Below, in pieces: positions 46,521 through 58,327 of a stretch of DNA of 64,000 bases. The notes below the pieces were generated by a model. That model did not search any database. It saw nothing but the letters and a program-made list of their open reading frames with translations, and was not told where the DNA came from. Made by a program: the position numbers and the translations under genes. This stretch comes from Thalassia testudinum (lineage: Eukaryota; Streptophyta; Magnoliopsida; Alismatales; Hydrocharitaceae): positions 31,433,501 through 31,497,500 of the forward strand of contig JAZHRO010000056.1 of the NCBI GenBank assembly GCA_037157565.1. The letters run 5' to 3'. Every line of letters starts with the position of its first letter. The stretch's first letter is position 1.

Positions 46521-47660
46521 TTATTTTGAATCATTAACCTCAGCCTCAGAATCAAAAGACGGGTCATGTTTGCTGAGGTCGTAAGCTAGTTTGGAGTCAT
46601 TAGGAAACAACAGTTCTCCAAAATCGGGGTAAGATTCAAAATCATCAAAGAACTTGCAAGAATCATGTCCTAAATCTAATTTTGGATCAGAGGTTCCACC
46701 ATAGAATAAATCAAGAGATGTGGACTCAGCAACTTGAATTGGGTCTAACTTATACTCAGAATCTGAGTTCAAAGAGGTGTCTCTATTAGGAATAAGCTCG
46801 GGTTCTTCGCTTGTAGGGAACACCCAATCGATTCCCAGCTCTTCTAGCTCCTCTATTTCTATATCATAGATAGGCGTGACTTTCGAAAAATCAATCTGTA
46901 TTTCTGAGGAGTTTGAAGAGGTGTAATCATCAAATATGGGCCTTGAATCATAATCCAGATTCGAAATCTGATTCATATCACATGGGGCCTGATAATCTTC
47001 CCAATAAGGCTCAGATCTAGATTCTAGGTTAAGGGTGTGGGTTGGATCACTGGAATCTACGCTGGGCTCTACAGGGATGTCAGAATTGTCCTCAAGGACC
47101 ACCTTATCAGAATAAGGGGCAGAATTTACATCCTCGAGGAGTTCTGACTCAATCTCATCACTACATGTGTGTGGAACATTAGGGCATGGTAGGGTTGGCT
47201 CGTAATCGTGATCACCTATAATTGGATCCTCCCCACCCATTTCAAGATCAGGTATGTCAATTTCTATGAAATGTGAATTGGAATTCCTCTGGGTTGGGGG
47301 TCCTTGGCATCCTTGATTTTCAAACCTGGGATTTGGGGGATTGTGCTGGTTAATCCAAGATGTTGCAAGGGTGTATTGATGCCTATGATCGATAACACGT
47401 TTCAACATCTGTATTATCTTATCTCTTCTTTCAAGGTCATCTTGGTGTACTTTCCATAGTGATGGCTCAAATCTACACAAGATATACTCACCATTATGCC
47501 ATCTCTCAATTTCCTGATATTTTGGCATGAGAACATCCCAAGTTGCCCTATTTTCTTGTTGTGTCAAAATCAGCTGTGCTTGTTCTGAAATGAATGTTGT
47601 TGTGTTTGACACATTAACCTGTATATCCTCAAACGGGTCAGCTAACATGCTAGGTTGCAT
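46521..47660 (-). CDS. Unrecognised acidic protein of element F, 379 codons
   Basis: The frame is open from ATG (47660) to TAA (46521), which is long in an otherwise decayed neighbourhood. I recognise no domain. Residues 1-110 are mixed in charge, with a probable helical stretch (HQDDLERRDKIIQMLKRVI) and three Trp. From about 130 on, the protein is strongly acidic and Ser/Pro-rich, with loosely repeated words of the type SRPIFDDY, SEPYWEDY and SCKFFDDF. It has no zinc knuckle, no capsid-type WF motif and no protease DLGAS. It stands where D has gag. Codons past the stop still align with fragment K, so the ancestral protein was probably about 500 residues. A structural or accessory role in trans-mobilisation is conceivable but unproved. 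Confidence 0.65.
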   Translation of the reverse strand: MQPSMLADPFEDIQVNVSNTTTFISEQAQLILTQQENRATWDVLMPKYQEIERWHNGEYILCRFEPSLWKVHQDDLERRDKIIQMLKRVIDHRHQYTLATSWINQHNPPNPRFENQGCQGPPTQRNSNSHFIEIDIPDLEMGGEDPIIGDHDYEPTLPCPNVPHTCSDEIESELLEDVNSAPYSDKVVLEDNSDIPVEPSVDSSDPTHTLNLESRSEPYWEDYQAPCDMNQISNLDYDSRPIFDDYTSSNSSEIQIDFSKVTPIYDIEIEELEELGIDWVFPTSEEPELIPNRDTSLNSDSEYKLDPIQVAESTSLDLFYGGTSDPKLDLGHDSCKFFDDFESYPDFGELLFPNDSKLAYDLSKHDPSFDSEAEVNDSK

Positions 47661-48831
47661 TTTTTAATCAAATGGTGAAATCAAGATGTAGAACCAAACA
47701 CAAGATTAGATTGCAGTTGATCAGATCAAATTAGAAATTCCCAAGAAGTTCTGTGTATGTGCTCTAAATAGAAGGGATGAGGGACCAGATGTGAAATTGA
47801 CCCAATCAAGACACCCAAAGATTTTTGGATGACTAAGGCAGCTTCGAGGTGGATGATTACTCTGAATCAGAAATTCGCACACCCGAGAAGTACCTGGGCA
47901 GCCAGGAAGGGAGAGCCCCGCAAAGACCCCTACACGGTAGAGCGTCCCCACAGGTTACAAAGTTTCCCCCACCCAACCTTCCTTGTCACTGAGAGTCCAG
48001 GTAGATCGGAATGTACGAACTTAAGACCTTAAGTCTACCAGTTTTATGTCCTAATTTTTGCCTTTGATTTCACCTAATTAGAAGTTAATTCAACTTGTGA
48101 CCTAATTTGGAGGTTGGTTGGCCTACTAGGTAGACCAACTTCACCTGACTTGCCCTAAAGATGGTAGAATTAAATCTACGTCAAGACCTAGAAATCGCCT
48201 TAATTTTACTCCCAAGTTATTCGGTCCAAGATTTTAATATTCAAGTGAAATTAGAGCCTGATTTTAGGGTTTTCTAATTAGATCTTTTCAACCAAGGGCT
48301 TGGGTAGCACACAAATGTGGGTGGGTTTGTTTCCTTTTATGCAGGCAAGCCTGAACTATCACTCTAACAACCCCAAAATTGAAACCCTAATTGGCTCTAT
48401 TCTGCATCCAATTTGATCTCAACATGTACACCTTAGACTCAAACATGAAGGTGAGTAGTCCATGAGGATCAGAAATTAAGCGTGATCCCTAATAGGCACA
48501 GGAAATTTGGGGTAGTGAATTCTAAACAAAATTGTCTCAATCTTAAATCAGATTTGAAAAAAATGTCGCAAATCAAAAAACTTGCCTTTTAAATGATAAT
48601 TATTATGAAAAACAAGGGAGGTAATTCCTAATTGATTGTTTCCTTCTTTGTCTTCCCAAGATTAGGAGGTTGATTAAAGAAGAATAGAGAAGTTACCTGC
48701 CCTGGAGTGGTTGATTCGCACGGAAGATCACCTCGTGAAGTACCTCGCAAAATCATAAGAAATCAAATAGGATAAGTTAGTGCTCAAATATAATCAGTTA
48801 AAATAGAGAATAGCGGTGAATTATGCGTTGC
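47661..48831 (-). other. Leader of element F
   Basis: AT-rich non-coding sequence; 47785-48010 matches the leader of D. No gene seen. Confidence 0.7.
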
Positions 48832-48849
48832 TCTTCAGCAACGGTGCCA
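48832..48849 (-). other. Primer binding site of element F
   Basis: TGGCACCGTTGCTGAAGA on the minus strand, three bases from the LTR end at 48853; tRNA-Asp type with changes at the distal end. Confidence 0.8.
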
Positions 48850-48852
48850 AAA

Positions 48853-51552
48853 TGTTATACGGCTAGATTGAGGTTTTAAAAGATGCGTTCATTGTAGTAA
48901 CATATAAAATTTCTAACTCGAATGTCAGAAATGAAGTTCAAGGTCGTTCACTGGGAGCAAGTATTGCATTCACGTGCTAATCTCAACATATAATGTAAAT
49001 GAGCACAAGAAATTAAGCAAAGTATAGATTTTCAATGAATAGTAACATGTCACATTAGTTATTCAATGAAATCCAATGTAACTCAAAAATATGAGGATAA
49101 AAAGAAAAAAATAATAAAAAACAATGGTGATTTGAATCACCACTTATATCCTCTAAAGTTTAAGCATGCATTCAACCATCAATTGCCTCAAATAAATCAA
49201 CAGTAGCTTGAATGATACAGTGCCTCAGACATCTTAAAAGAAGGCAAGCACAAGCCTTCTCTTCTTCTTCAAAACCTCTCCTCTTCTTTGTTCCTTCTTT
49301 GGCCCTTCTAATGCACAGGGCGGAAATCTCCTGTAAAATCGACTACGTGTCAAGAACACTGAAGAGCAAAACCCAACCCTTTCCCGCACTCTCTCTGGGT
49401 TTCCACCACTTCCCCGCCTTTACAAGGCCATGCACATAACCGGGTATTTGGGTATCGAGTATGAGTGTACCCAGGACCAAGGCTGCCTGCAGTGGGTAGC
49501 AGTCAAGGTGTGCGCAGATGTAGGTGGGTATACGGGTCAAACTAGGCCTATGTGCAAGGTGTCACGGGCGAGGCATGAATGGGTAAGTGGGGGACCTCAC
49601 CCCCCTGTGTGTCTTAAGGCAAAGAGCCCTAGTCACTTTTCCAATTTATGTCACTACATCTGCTTTGTGGTTAACGATGCGGGACTAAAGTCCCACACAT
49701 TCTTTCACGCATAGCGGGCAATAGGTGGAGGTGGAAGTCTTTGTCTAATTCGCTTCGAGGTCCGGTCAACACCCCCAATTGCTGGTCCACTTGCTCTCCT
49801 GGAGTGAATCTGCTTCGGTTGGGATGGGTACCTGGGGTAATTCCTTCAAGAACTTGCTCCAGAACTTGTTGGAGAAGCTTGTTAACAGCGGCTGAAGGAG
49901 GAACCCTGCAAACAAGTAAAACAGCCTTACAGCCACATTAAAAACACTTAAGATGGTCGTCGGAGCATGGTGAGTTCTTTTGTGGTGGTTTTGTGGTGGA
50001 TGGACATGTGTGGTTGTCGGACTGCGAGGGGTTGGGCAGAGAATGGTGGGTTGGTCGATAGGTGATTGGGGTGGTTGAGTGGCCCAATAGAGTTAGGGCT
50101 CTTGGTCGTGGGTGCACAGCGGAACTTGTGGGCTTGTCGGTGAGGGGGATGGAGATGTGTAGCGGATGGAAACCCCTACTGGAGTGGTTGCCGGAGATGG
50201 AGGAGATGAAGGTGAACGATGGTAGCGGAGATCGAATTGATGATAGAAGAAAGTAAGAAGAAGTAGAGGGTGAGAGGAACTTAACTAACTAAAATTACCA
50301 TACGAAAGGGGTAGGAGGACACTAGCTTTCATTGGCCGATGCCGTGGAAGAGAGATTCTCCGGTTGGGGACGGTGAGGAAGAATGGGAAGGAACGGCCCT
50401 GGCTTTGGCACACCAGGCACAGACGAAGGAGACGAAGATATTTGCGCTCCCAAGTTGGCGGTTGGGAGGCCAAAGATGACGAAGGAAGAGGCTCAACGAA
50501 GCTAAGGCGGAGCGGGGCCGGAGGTAGAGTTTTGAAGAGGGTTTCAGCCCCAAACCTTGCTAAGGGAGAATGGTCGGCCCTGGGGTTCTTTTTATAGGCC
50601 TTTAGAGAGCGGTTATAGCTTGGGAAGCAATCTTCCTATGCTTGGAAGACTTGCCAGAGTAGGAAACCTATGAGATACCTGAATTTCTCATGCATTGGCA
50701 TGAGAGATTTGCAAGGTTGTTGGGCTCAAGACCGGATTCGTTGGAAAGAGAACTTCTCAAGAAATCTGCCTTCCAATTTTGGAAGGGATTCATTGATTAG
50801 AGGAGTTCTCTTGAATCAAAGGTCATCGGAGAAAGATTCCTATGCTATAATGGCAGAGGGACCTATTTGTAAAGAGTGACGACAAAGATAGTGGCCTGTT
50901 TGTAAGGATTCAAAAGTTAGGGGCATGTGTGTAAGAGGAAAGAATTAGACAGGACTGAAATGCAAACTTGGTTGAGACGATCTCTGATTGGGCCAAAATT
51001 CTGGTACAAACCTAATTTGGACCCAAGGAATCTGATGGTGAAGTTAGATTTTACTTTTGGTCAAGTTTGACTGGGTAAATTGTGCAATTACCTAAATTAG
51101 GGCAATTATCTATCTGATACTCTATTTTAGGTCAAATTGGGTTCCAATGGTCAAATCAAGCATACCAAATCCTAGAGAATATTTTTATATGATTTTTAGA
51201 GGATTTATGTGAATTTTATCCTGACCAGAACCTTAGTATATTAAGCAGGTCTATTTTTAGGGTTTCAGATGTCATTTAATTCTCGAAACGCACGAAAACT
51301 CATTTCTGCCTGCATGGACCCAATTGTTAGACATTTAAGACCATTTGGCCTTTGATTAACCCTTGAGAAATCCCATGATTGTTCTGCAATTGAGATGTGC
51401 TATTAAAATTGTAGTTTTACCCCTATTTTTCTTGTTATTCTCTAAGAATGGATTTGTAGTGAATTATGGTCCTCTAGTTGTTATGTAGGAGCATTTATTC
51501 TTTGATTATGACTAATTAAAGCTAGATATGGATGACGATGATGTTATCATCA
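48853..51552 (-). repeat. 5' LTR of element F (2700 bp)
   Basis: It begins TGATGATAACATCATC at 51552 (minus strand) and ends CGTATAACA at 48853. It is homologous to the D LTR, with long matches at 50985-51530 against 45590-46130. TATAAAAA is at 50589-50596. It is nested inside LTR G. Confidence 0.85.
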
Positions 51553-52298
51553 AATATTTAGGCACGCATCTTAAAGATGAACAATGCAAAACCTACCCCT
51601 ACCCTCGTCAAATTTTTCTCCCCATTTCTCTAATCGGGTATATGGGCTACATAGTAATAAGGTAATTGGGTTTGTATAGTGACCGGGTAGGGGACTAGAC
51701 CTGTGTGCATGCGGGCACAGGTAAGGTGTGCATGGGCATGTGCGAAAGCGTACTGGACCCCTATGTCTTCAGTGAGGGGTTGGGTTCATAAATTACTCTT
51801 ATAGGTTGTCAAGTAGCTCTAAACTCATGATGTGGTACTATGCCTCCTACTCCTCTTTCGCACAGCTACGTGAGGGGTTCTCCTCGAATTGAGTTGGTGA
51901 TGCTACTACTTTGTCCAATTGGAACTGCAAATGTTCTCTCCAGACGGATCTGTAACTGCTCAGGGTGGTAGCAAGGTCGAATGATTGCCAAGCGATGGTG
52001 CTCGACACCGGAGAAGACGACTAGCGACAATGGTACCTGAAATACAAAGAATGGGCTTATCGCCCCAATTAGGGCACTCAGAAGGACCGCCAAAGCACGG
52101 CGAACGTGATGGTGGCAGAATTAGGGTGTGAGATGGTTGGAGGAGGTCTATCATCGTCGAAGATGAAGGTGCAACGGTGGGTTGATCGATGGGGTGTTTC
52201 AGTGGGTGTAAGGTGGAATTAAGTGAGGGCTTTTGTGCAGAAAGGTGAAGTTGAGCTCGTGGAGGTGGTAGCTGAGAGTTGCATGCGGATTGTAATAG

Positions 52299-53258
52299 TG
52301 TACTAAAGGGGAGGGGTGAATAGTATTTCTTTAAAAAGAAATATGAATCAAAAATAAATTCACAACAGAATCAGGCAGAGATTATACTTCGATTTATAGT
52401 GGAAACCAAAATTGGGTGAAAACCACTACCTAAGCCTCTCAGCTTATGATTTTCCCGATTTGTCGAAGCTAGTCAATCCACTATCGTTCCACTTGAACGA
52501 GGGTGGCACAACCTCTTCACAAACACTTCTCCTTACAACCTAGTGAGAAGCACAACAACAACAACGAATCTGCCCCAATGACTTGGGATTCATTAATCAA
52601 AACAGCAATGAAAAAGAATAAAGTAGAACTATGGAACCTCAATAAAAGCCAAACCAGAATTTCAGCAGAGGTTTGAATTGACATGCTTTGAAAGGCATGA
52701 GAATCGAAGTGCAGAAGAACTTGAAGAAGCACGAGCAGTTCTATTCTTTTGAGAGGATTTTTCTACTTGAAAGTTATATGAAAAAAGGTTGCATACGCCA
52801 TCTATTTATACTAGAAAATCGACCTGAAAAGGAAGTTAATTTGGTTGATCAATTTGGATAGATTGGTCGATAAAAATGAGATTTGGTCGACCAATCTAGT
52901 TATTTGATCGATCACTAATTGGCCAATTAATTAACTTAATTGGTCGATCAAAGTGTATTAATCAACTTCCTAAAATGGGTTGGTTTGATCGATTAACTAA
53001 GTTGGTTGGTCGATCAATTAATCTAATTTGATCGATCAATATCCCTAAATCATGATTTTAGCAAGAAGCATGAAAATCCATTTGAGACTTATTGAGGTTC
53101 CTTACAAAAATATTCTTGACTCAATAAAGATAAAAGACACTAAGACACAGATCACCATTCTTCTAGCTAGGTCCATAAGAGAAGCTTTGATCCGTGATAG
53201 TCCTGAAATATTAGTCTTTGCAAGAAGCATAATTTTGGTGTGTCAAAACAAAGGTACA
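52299..53258 (-). mobile_element. Insertion I: probable solo LTR of a Ty1/copia (Sirevirus-like) element
   Basis: About 960 bp absent from the homologous D and F LTRs. It starts TGTACTAAAGG and ends GGTACA. Part of it (52395-52480) resembles the H LTR: GTGGAAACC...GGGTGAAAACCAC.ACCTAA.CCTCTC. It has TATAAATA (minus strand, 52803-52810) and, upstream, many ATCGAT, GGTCGATC and GTCGAC words (52835-53040). The flanking 5-mers AATAG/TACAG match only in part, so the ends are approximate. Confidence 0.6.
52835..53040 (-). repeat. ATCGAT/GTCGAC palindrome cluster of insertion I
   Basis: Words such as TTGATCGATCAA, TTGGTCGATCAA and TTGGTCGACCAA recur about ten times in 200 bp, starting about 25 bp upstream of the TATAAATA box. 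The placement is the same as that of the GACGTC array in H. Confidence 0.7.
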
Positions 53259-54658
53259 TACAGTAGGGTGCTGATTTGTGGCGTGTAGCAGGCGGTGGCC
53301 TCGCTGGAGGCATGACCGTTGATGGAGAGGACGACGTGGGAGATGGTGAGCGAGGGGTCAAGTTGAGTTTCTAACGATCTAAACCTAATATAGAAGGTGA
53401 GGGGAAGATAGAACCCTAGTTTATTGGATGAAAGGGAGGAGATTCCTCAACCACTTCCCTCACCGGATGCGAAGGCGATGAACTCTCGGGTGGGAGGAAA
53501 CGATGCGATGAAGGGGAGTAGATCCCCAGCTTTGGCCCACCAGGCACAAATGAACTTGAGGTAGAGTTTGGGCCACCCAATTTGATGGTTGGGTGGACAA
53601 AAGGAGATTGAAGGAGTTCGCTGGAGTCACGGTTGGAGACGGTCGGAGGAAGAAGGGAAGATGGTTTTTGGCCTAGACCGGACTAAGGAGGACGGAAAAA
53701 CATGGTGAAGCTTATATAGAGCTCATACCCAAGCTCTAATTGAAGAAACTCTCCTGATTGATCTATGGTTTTAAGAGAAAAGGTTTCCAAAATCCTCAAG
53801 CTCACTTGAGCTCCAAGATCTGATTTGGGGTTCTTGAGATGTTTCAACAGATCGGGTATCTCCTCAAGATCATTCCCTCAAATTTTGGACGGAATTGGAT
53901 CTGATTTGAGAGAGATTCTCTCTCTCAAATCACTATTGAAGGTGCTTTCACACATTCAATAGCAGCAGGGGCATTTTTCCAGGAGCGACAATAAATTAGG
54001 AGCCTTTTTGCAAGGAATTTCGAAGCTAGGGTTTTAAGTGAGAGAAATAGAGGTTTTAGGAACTAAAGTGCAAACTAAGTCAAAACGGACTCTAATTGGG
54101 TCCAAATTTTGGTACCAACCTAATTTGGACCCAAAGAATTTGATATTGAACTTGGATTTGAGTTTTGATCACATTTGGATGGGCAATTTGCACAAAAGCC
54201 CAAATTAGGGTAAATCCTATCTAAGATTCTATTCAAGGTCAAAATAGGTTCAGATAATCAAACAAAGGGTACCAACCTATTATAATATTTTAATATGAAT
54301 TTTTGGAGGTTTATATGAATTTTATCCTGACCAAAACCTCTTCAAATTAAGTAGGTCTGTAATTAGGGTTTTGGTGTATCATTTTGGTTCTCAGAATCCG
54401 TAAAACCCTATTTCTGTGAATGTTGACCCACTCATTGAACTTTAATGCTTAATAGACCTTTAATTAACCCCTGGGTGACCTTGTGGTTACTCTGCAATTG
54501 TGATATGATGTTAAAACTATAGATTTAGCCCTATTTTAATATTTTATTCTAAAAATGGATTTACGTTGAATTACTATCCTCAGGCAATTATTCAGGAGCA
54601 TTTGTCACTTGATTTTAGCTAATTCTACTACTTATGGCTAATAATAGTGTTACCATCA

Positions 54659-55283
54659 ATGATTGTTTTAGATAATTTCAAGCTCTGATACATGTATCAA
54701 AAGTTGTGTCAGTTGTTCTAAAGTTGAACCCTAAAGTGCAATAGGTGAGTAGCTCAAATATGGATCAGAAGGGTCTCAGATTTTTTTGGAATGATGGTTG
54801 CCTCCCGTTAAGCACTAAATGCAATGCCTTCAATCGAGCATAAGGTGGTCAAAGAGAAGGGGTGGTCAAATTTGCGGAATTTTGCAAGACAAGCACCTTG
54901 ATGAGTACTCTGGTCGGCCCAACTAGGTGCTTGTTCAAATCAACAGGCAGATGATGTAGACCAAACCCATCAGTTTACTGGGTTGATGGATATGAATCAA
55001 TAGATGTGGTGCCCGCCAGATACTTTGTGGCTCGAAGAGATGTGGAAATATGAAGCTAGGGTTTGGTTGAAGTGGCTCATCCTGATTAGAGTAGGGGTCC
55101 TCAAATGATAATGGATCTGTGGAAAATGTAGGAACCTTACTAATGCGATCAGAGAAGGATACAAAGTGATTGTTGGTCTGATCAGTGTTGAATTCCTGGT
55201 CAGAAGATAGAGGTGAATCATATGCAACCAAATCAGGAAGACGTGAGTCAGAGTAGAAATTGATTCTAGTGGCGGGTGGTACG
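54659..55283 (-). pseudogene. Fragment K: internal piece of an F-type element
   Basis: On the minus strand from 55283 it encodes an acidic segment open to a stop at 54935 (VAYDSPLSSDQEF, LSFEDPYSNQDEP, PNPSFIFPHL), homologous to the broken extension of F. After it comes the post-pol type motif GGGAGGCAACC (about 54806-54816). This shows that in the F family the acidic ORF is followed directly by 3' sequence, with no pol between. K is cut by LTR G on the left and LTR J on the right. Confidence 0.7.
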
Positions 55284-56936
55284 TGTGTTCACTCAACTCA
55301 GTAATTAAGTTAATTTCACTTAAATAAGAGTAGAAGAAATCACTTATGTTAACTCGAAGTTGTGTCGATTGTGTAGTTTAGGGTCGAATTAACCAAAAAT
55401 TTTAGAAATTTTTACTGGTTGAATCCAGGTCGTTCACTGGGAGGCATAATAATTTTCTCCAAATTCACTAATTTTCTTTTATCTCTTTAAGCTTAGGAGG
55501 TAAAACTAGTTTGATTTTCAAAACATGAATTTTGTCAAAATATTTAACTATAAAGGATATACAAAATTCCGTATGCAAACATATTTACTCAAAATGTTGT
55601 ACTTTATTAACAAGTAAACATGCTTATTTTTCAATTTTATTTCATTCTAAGAAATTAAGGTAATTAAAAAGTTATCCAATTAAAGCATGCCTTTTACAAT
55701 TAAGAAGAAAAAGATAATGATGCAAGAGAAAAATCATTTATTTTCATCTCTCTTCAGCCACTAATCTTCTTCTTTCTTTCTTTTCTTCTCTCTCTTTTAT
55801 TTTCTTCTCTCGAGCTCTCTTTCTTCTTACCTTTCTTGTGTTCTTCCTGCCTTCTTATCCTCCTTCTCTTCTTCCTTTTTCCCTTTAATCTTCTCCTGCC
55901 TTCTTTTCTTCCCTTAGTTTTTCTCCTTTGTTCTTAGTCTTTTTTCCTTAACACTTCTTAGCGCCTGTGCCTTCTCCTTTAGCACTTAGCATCCTTCAGC
56001 GGCTTCTCTTTTCCTTAAGCTTTCAGCTGAACCGGGTTTTTTTTTTTACTTTTTTAACCAAAAGTTATATTTTTATTTGCGGTGAGGTCCTTTCGAGGAT
56101 ACACAACACCCTGAGACCAGGGTGGGACCAGACCCTACTCGGTCCTTGCCTAATCTCAGTTAGGTTTGTTTTGGTTCATTTATTAATCGGTTCATAGTCT
56201 CGAGTCCATTGGCTCAACCCAGCCTCCCAGGCCACACTCGCCCTCCCAGGGCACAATCATTTCCACATGCCCCCAAGGGCGCACACCCGCATGTAGGTTT
56301 CCCTTCGAAGAGGGGTGACATAATAAATGCGAAAATAAAATATAAAGCAATCTCACCAAAGAAAACCAATCACACAATGTACACAAATGTTTTTAGGTGG
56401 AAACCCAAACCGGGTGAAAAACACCACCTAACCCTCTCGAGTTAGGATTTTCCGATCAACCTAGTTGATCAAATCCACTAACCGAATCACTTTAAAACGA
56501 GGGTGATTCAACCTCAGTACAACCACGCTACAAGTACGAGGGTAGCGTTCCTCAACCCCTTCTCTCCACGAGAAGGATTTTGTCCCACGAAGGAGACGGG
56601 AATTCGCAAAGCGAATACCCAACCAAAAGACAAAGATAAAATAAAAGAAGTAATCATATAGAGCCAACAAAGGAATTTAAACCTAGCTTCTATAGGAAAT
56701 AGGAAACTCCCCTTTGCAAGGAGTGCGTCGAGTTGATGACGCGGTGCGTGTGCCACGTAATGGCGCAATGTCGCTCTCGTGAACAACGGCGGGAGAGCGA
56801 GTGCGCAAAGGTAATTTAGCTCTCTAGGTGATGGAACTTAAGCTTGGAGAGCAAGATCTTTTCTTGGACATAAAAGGGTAGAAAGTATGTTGCTTAGGTG
56901 TATCCAAGTGTGTATCTTGTGTCAAAGGCTCCCCTC

Positions 56937-56944
56937 TATTTATA
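56937..56944 (-). promoter_or_regulatory. TATA box of the H 3' LTR
   Basis: TATAAATA within CCTCTATAAATAGAGG; the same box is at 60764-60771 in the 5' LTR, where it would drive the element's transcript. Confidence 0.7.
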
Positions 56945-57054
56945 GAGGCCTTAGGAAGGCTTTGGAAGGCTTAGGAAAGGTTCTATAGCCGTTGGGAACA
57001 AAGCCCAAGAGAATCAGGCCGAAATCAGGATAATGATTGCGCTTGACAGGGTCA

Positions 57055-57600
57055 TCAGACGTCTAACTCTTGCATCAGACGTCTGGAAGGCCACATTAAG
57101 ATGTCTGATTTAAAGGTCAGACGTCTGATTCTATGCGGGTTTCCTCCTGACTTGAATCAGATCTAAACAGGGTTCTTGTTCAAGTCTATCAGACGAAATA
57201 CAGGACGTCTGGCACTATGTATGGACGTCTGGAAACCTACTTGTACTGTGGGAATTGATTTCCAAATTTTACAACGGCTAGAAAATCTCTGAGAAGAGAT
57301 TTTGGGTCAACCGAGGCAAAATGGTCAATTATCAGACGTCTGGTAAGTCCTATGGACGTCTGATAAGGCTCTAACGGTCATAATCTGCAGTGCCTGCTAA
57401 GCTAGCCAACGGTCCACTATCTGGACGTCTGGCAAGTCCATCAGACGTCTTCTAAGATGTCTAGGCTAAGGTCTGGATGTCTGATTTCATCAGACAGAAT
57501 ACTAACTCCAGCCTAATAGTTATCAGACGTCTGAAACAATAGTCTGACGTCTTAAAATACTTTATCAGATGTCTGATTTGGGAATTAGACATCTGGAAGT
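57055..57600 (-). repeat. GACGTC palindrome array, 3' LTR of H
   Basis: I count about 12 exact GACGTC hexamers, mostly as CAGACGTCTG or GGACGTCTGG, plus several GATGTC/GACATC variants, in 550 bp. GACGTC contains the ACGT core bound by plant bZIP proteins. Palindrome clusters in U3 are known from maize Sirevirus LTRs. Confidence 0.9.
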
Positions 57601-58002
57601 GCTGTTTGAACCCTATATTGGTTTTCTAAGTATTCTACAGAAAACCTAAGTATCCTAGGGTTGTGCCGGTGTTCCTAGGACTACTGTTATAGTACGTTGA
57701 GGCTCTTTAACATAATGTTCTAAGGAAAATAAGAGCAAGAAAATAAAGACAGGAGATACAAGAAAGGATTAAAAAGAATCTATCCTATTCTTCTTGTCTT
57801 TTATCTTCAATCTGTCACTCCACACGAACCTCCTCTGTTCTTCATTAAGCTCCTCCAATCCATCCTAGATGCGAGCTCGAGTTCCGTCTAAACACGTCCA
57901 CATTTGCAATTGACCTGAAATCTAGGACTCAAATTGCAAATGTTAAATAACACGTGTTTTGTTATCATCAAAGCAAATGATCGTGGTGCTCTAGCACCAA
58001 CA

Positions 58003-58280
58003 ATCTCCCCCTTTTTGATGATGACAAAACCGTAAATAATAATGCATAAAAATCCTCCCCCTTTTTGACATTATCAAAAAGGTTTGATTGGTTTCAAATT
58101 TCCTATAACTCCACCTTAAGACATGCTCTTCTATGAATTTATTTTAACAAAGGTGATATTCTCCCCCTTTTTGTAACAACAAGATAGCTATTGTTTTTCT
58201 CCCCCTTACTAAAGGAAATTTAGCTACCTTATATCTCCCCCTTAAAAATTGACAATTAGCTCATAAATTTTAACTCCCCC
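58003..58280 (-). other. Six polypurine-like tracts before the 3' LTR of H
   Basis: GGGGGAG (minus strand) occurs at 58005, 58055, 58161, 58199, 58235 and 58274. The one at 58003-58011 touches the LTR and is the likely plus-strand primer. Several tracts are followed by TTTGATAATGTC-like words. Multiple polypurine tracts are a known Sirevirus trait. Confidence 0.85.
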
Positions 58281-58327
58281 TATCTAAATGCTACTGATAA
58301 ACAAAGATAGGGTCAAGAATTTTTACC

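Larger units (their letters stand above)
46171..51552 (-). mobile_element. Element F: non-autonomous Athila relative with an acidic protein ORF
   Basis: On the minus strand: 5' LTR (51552-48853), tRNA-Asp primer site (48849-48832), leader (to 47661), one ORF (47660-46521) and a decayed extension up to 46171, where D is inserted. LTR and leader match D, but there is no gag, protease, RT or integrase. A relative of its internal end (fragment K) passes directly into the post-pol GGGAGGCAACC motif, so the lack of pol is probably a family trait and not only a result of the D insertion. The predicted duplication on the right is AATAT (51553-51557). Confidence 0.8.
51553..54658 (-). repeat. LTR G of the D/F family, cut by F and holding insertion I
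   Basis: From 51585 (CAAAACCTACCCC) it matches the F LTR from about 49369 onwards and ends with the same outer terminus (TGATGGTAACACTATT on the minus strand, 54658). About 0.5 kb of its inner end lies beyond F, off-window. TATATAAG is at 53711-53718. Upstream is a 14-bp inverted repeat, TGATTTGAGAGAGA and its complement (53902-53932). There is no purine tract right of 54658, so it is more likely the outer end of a 5' LTR inserted in K than the 3' LTR of K. Confidence 0.75.
56292..58002 (-). repeat. 3' LTR of element H (1711 bp)
   Basis: On the minus strand it begins TGTTGGTGCTAGAGCACC (a hairpin) at 58002 and ends GGGAAACCTACA at 56292. It contains a GACGTC array (57055-57600) and TATAAATA (56937-56944). 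Confidence 0.95.

Noticed and set aside
54659..54663. 54658 as the start of the 3' LTR belonging to K
   Set aside because: No purine tract stands before it, unlike A, B, E and H. An outer 5' LTR end inserted into K fits better, but this stays open.
57055..57600. GACGTC array as a CRISPR-like or satellite array
   Set aside because: Repeats are only 6-12 bases with irregular spacing, sit twice in LTRs of one plant retrotransposon, and have no spacer structure.
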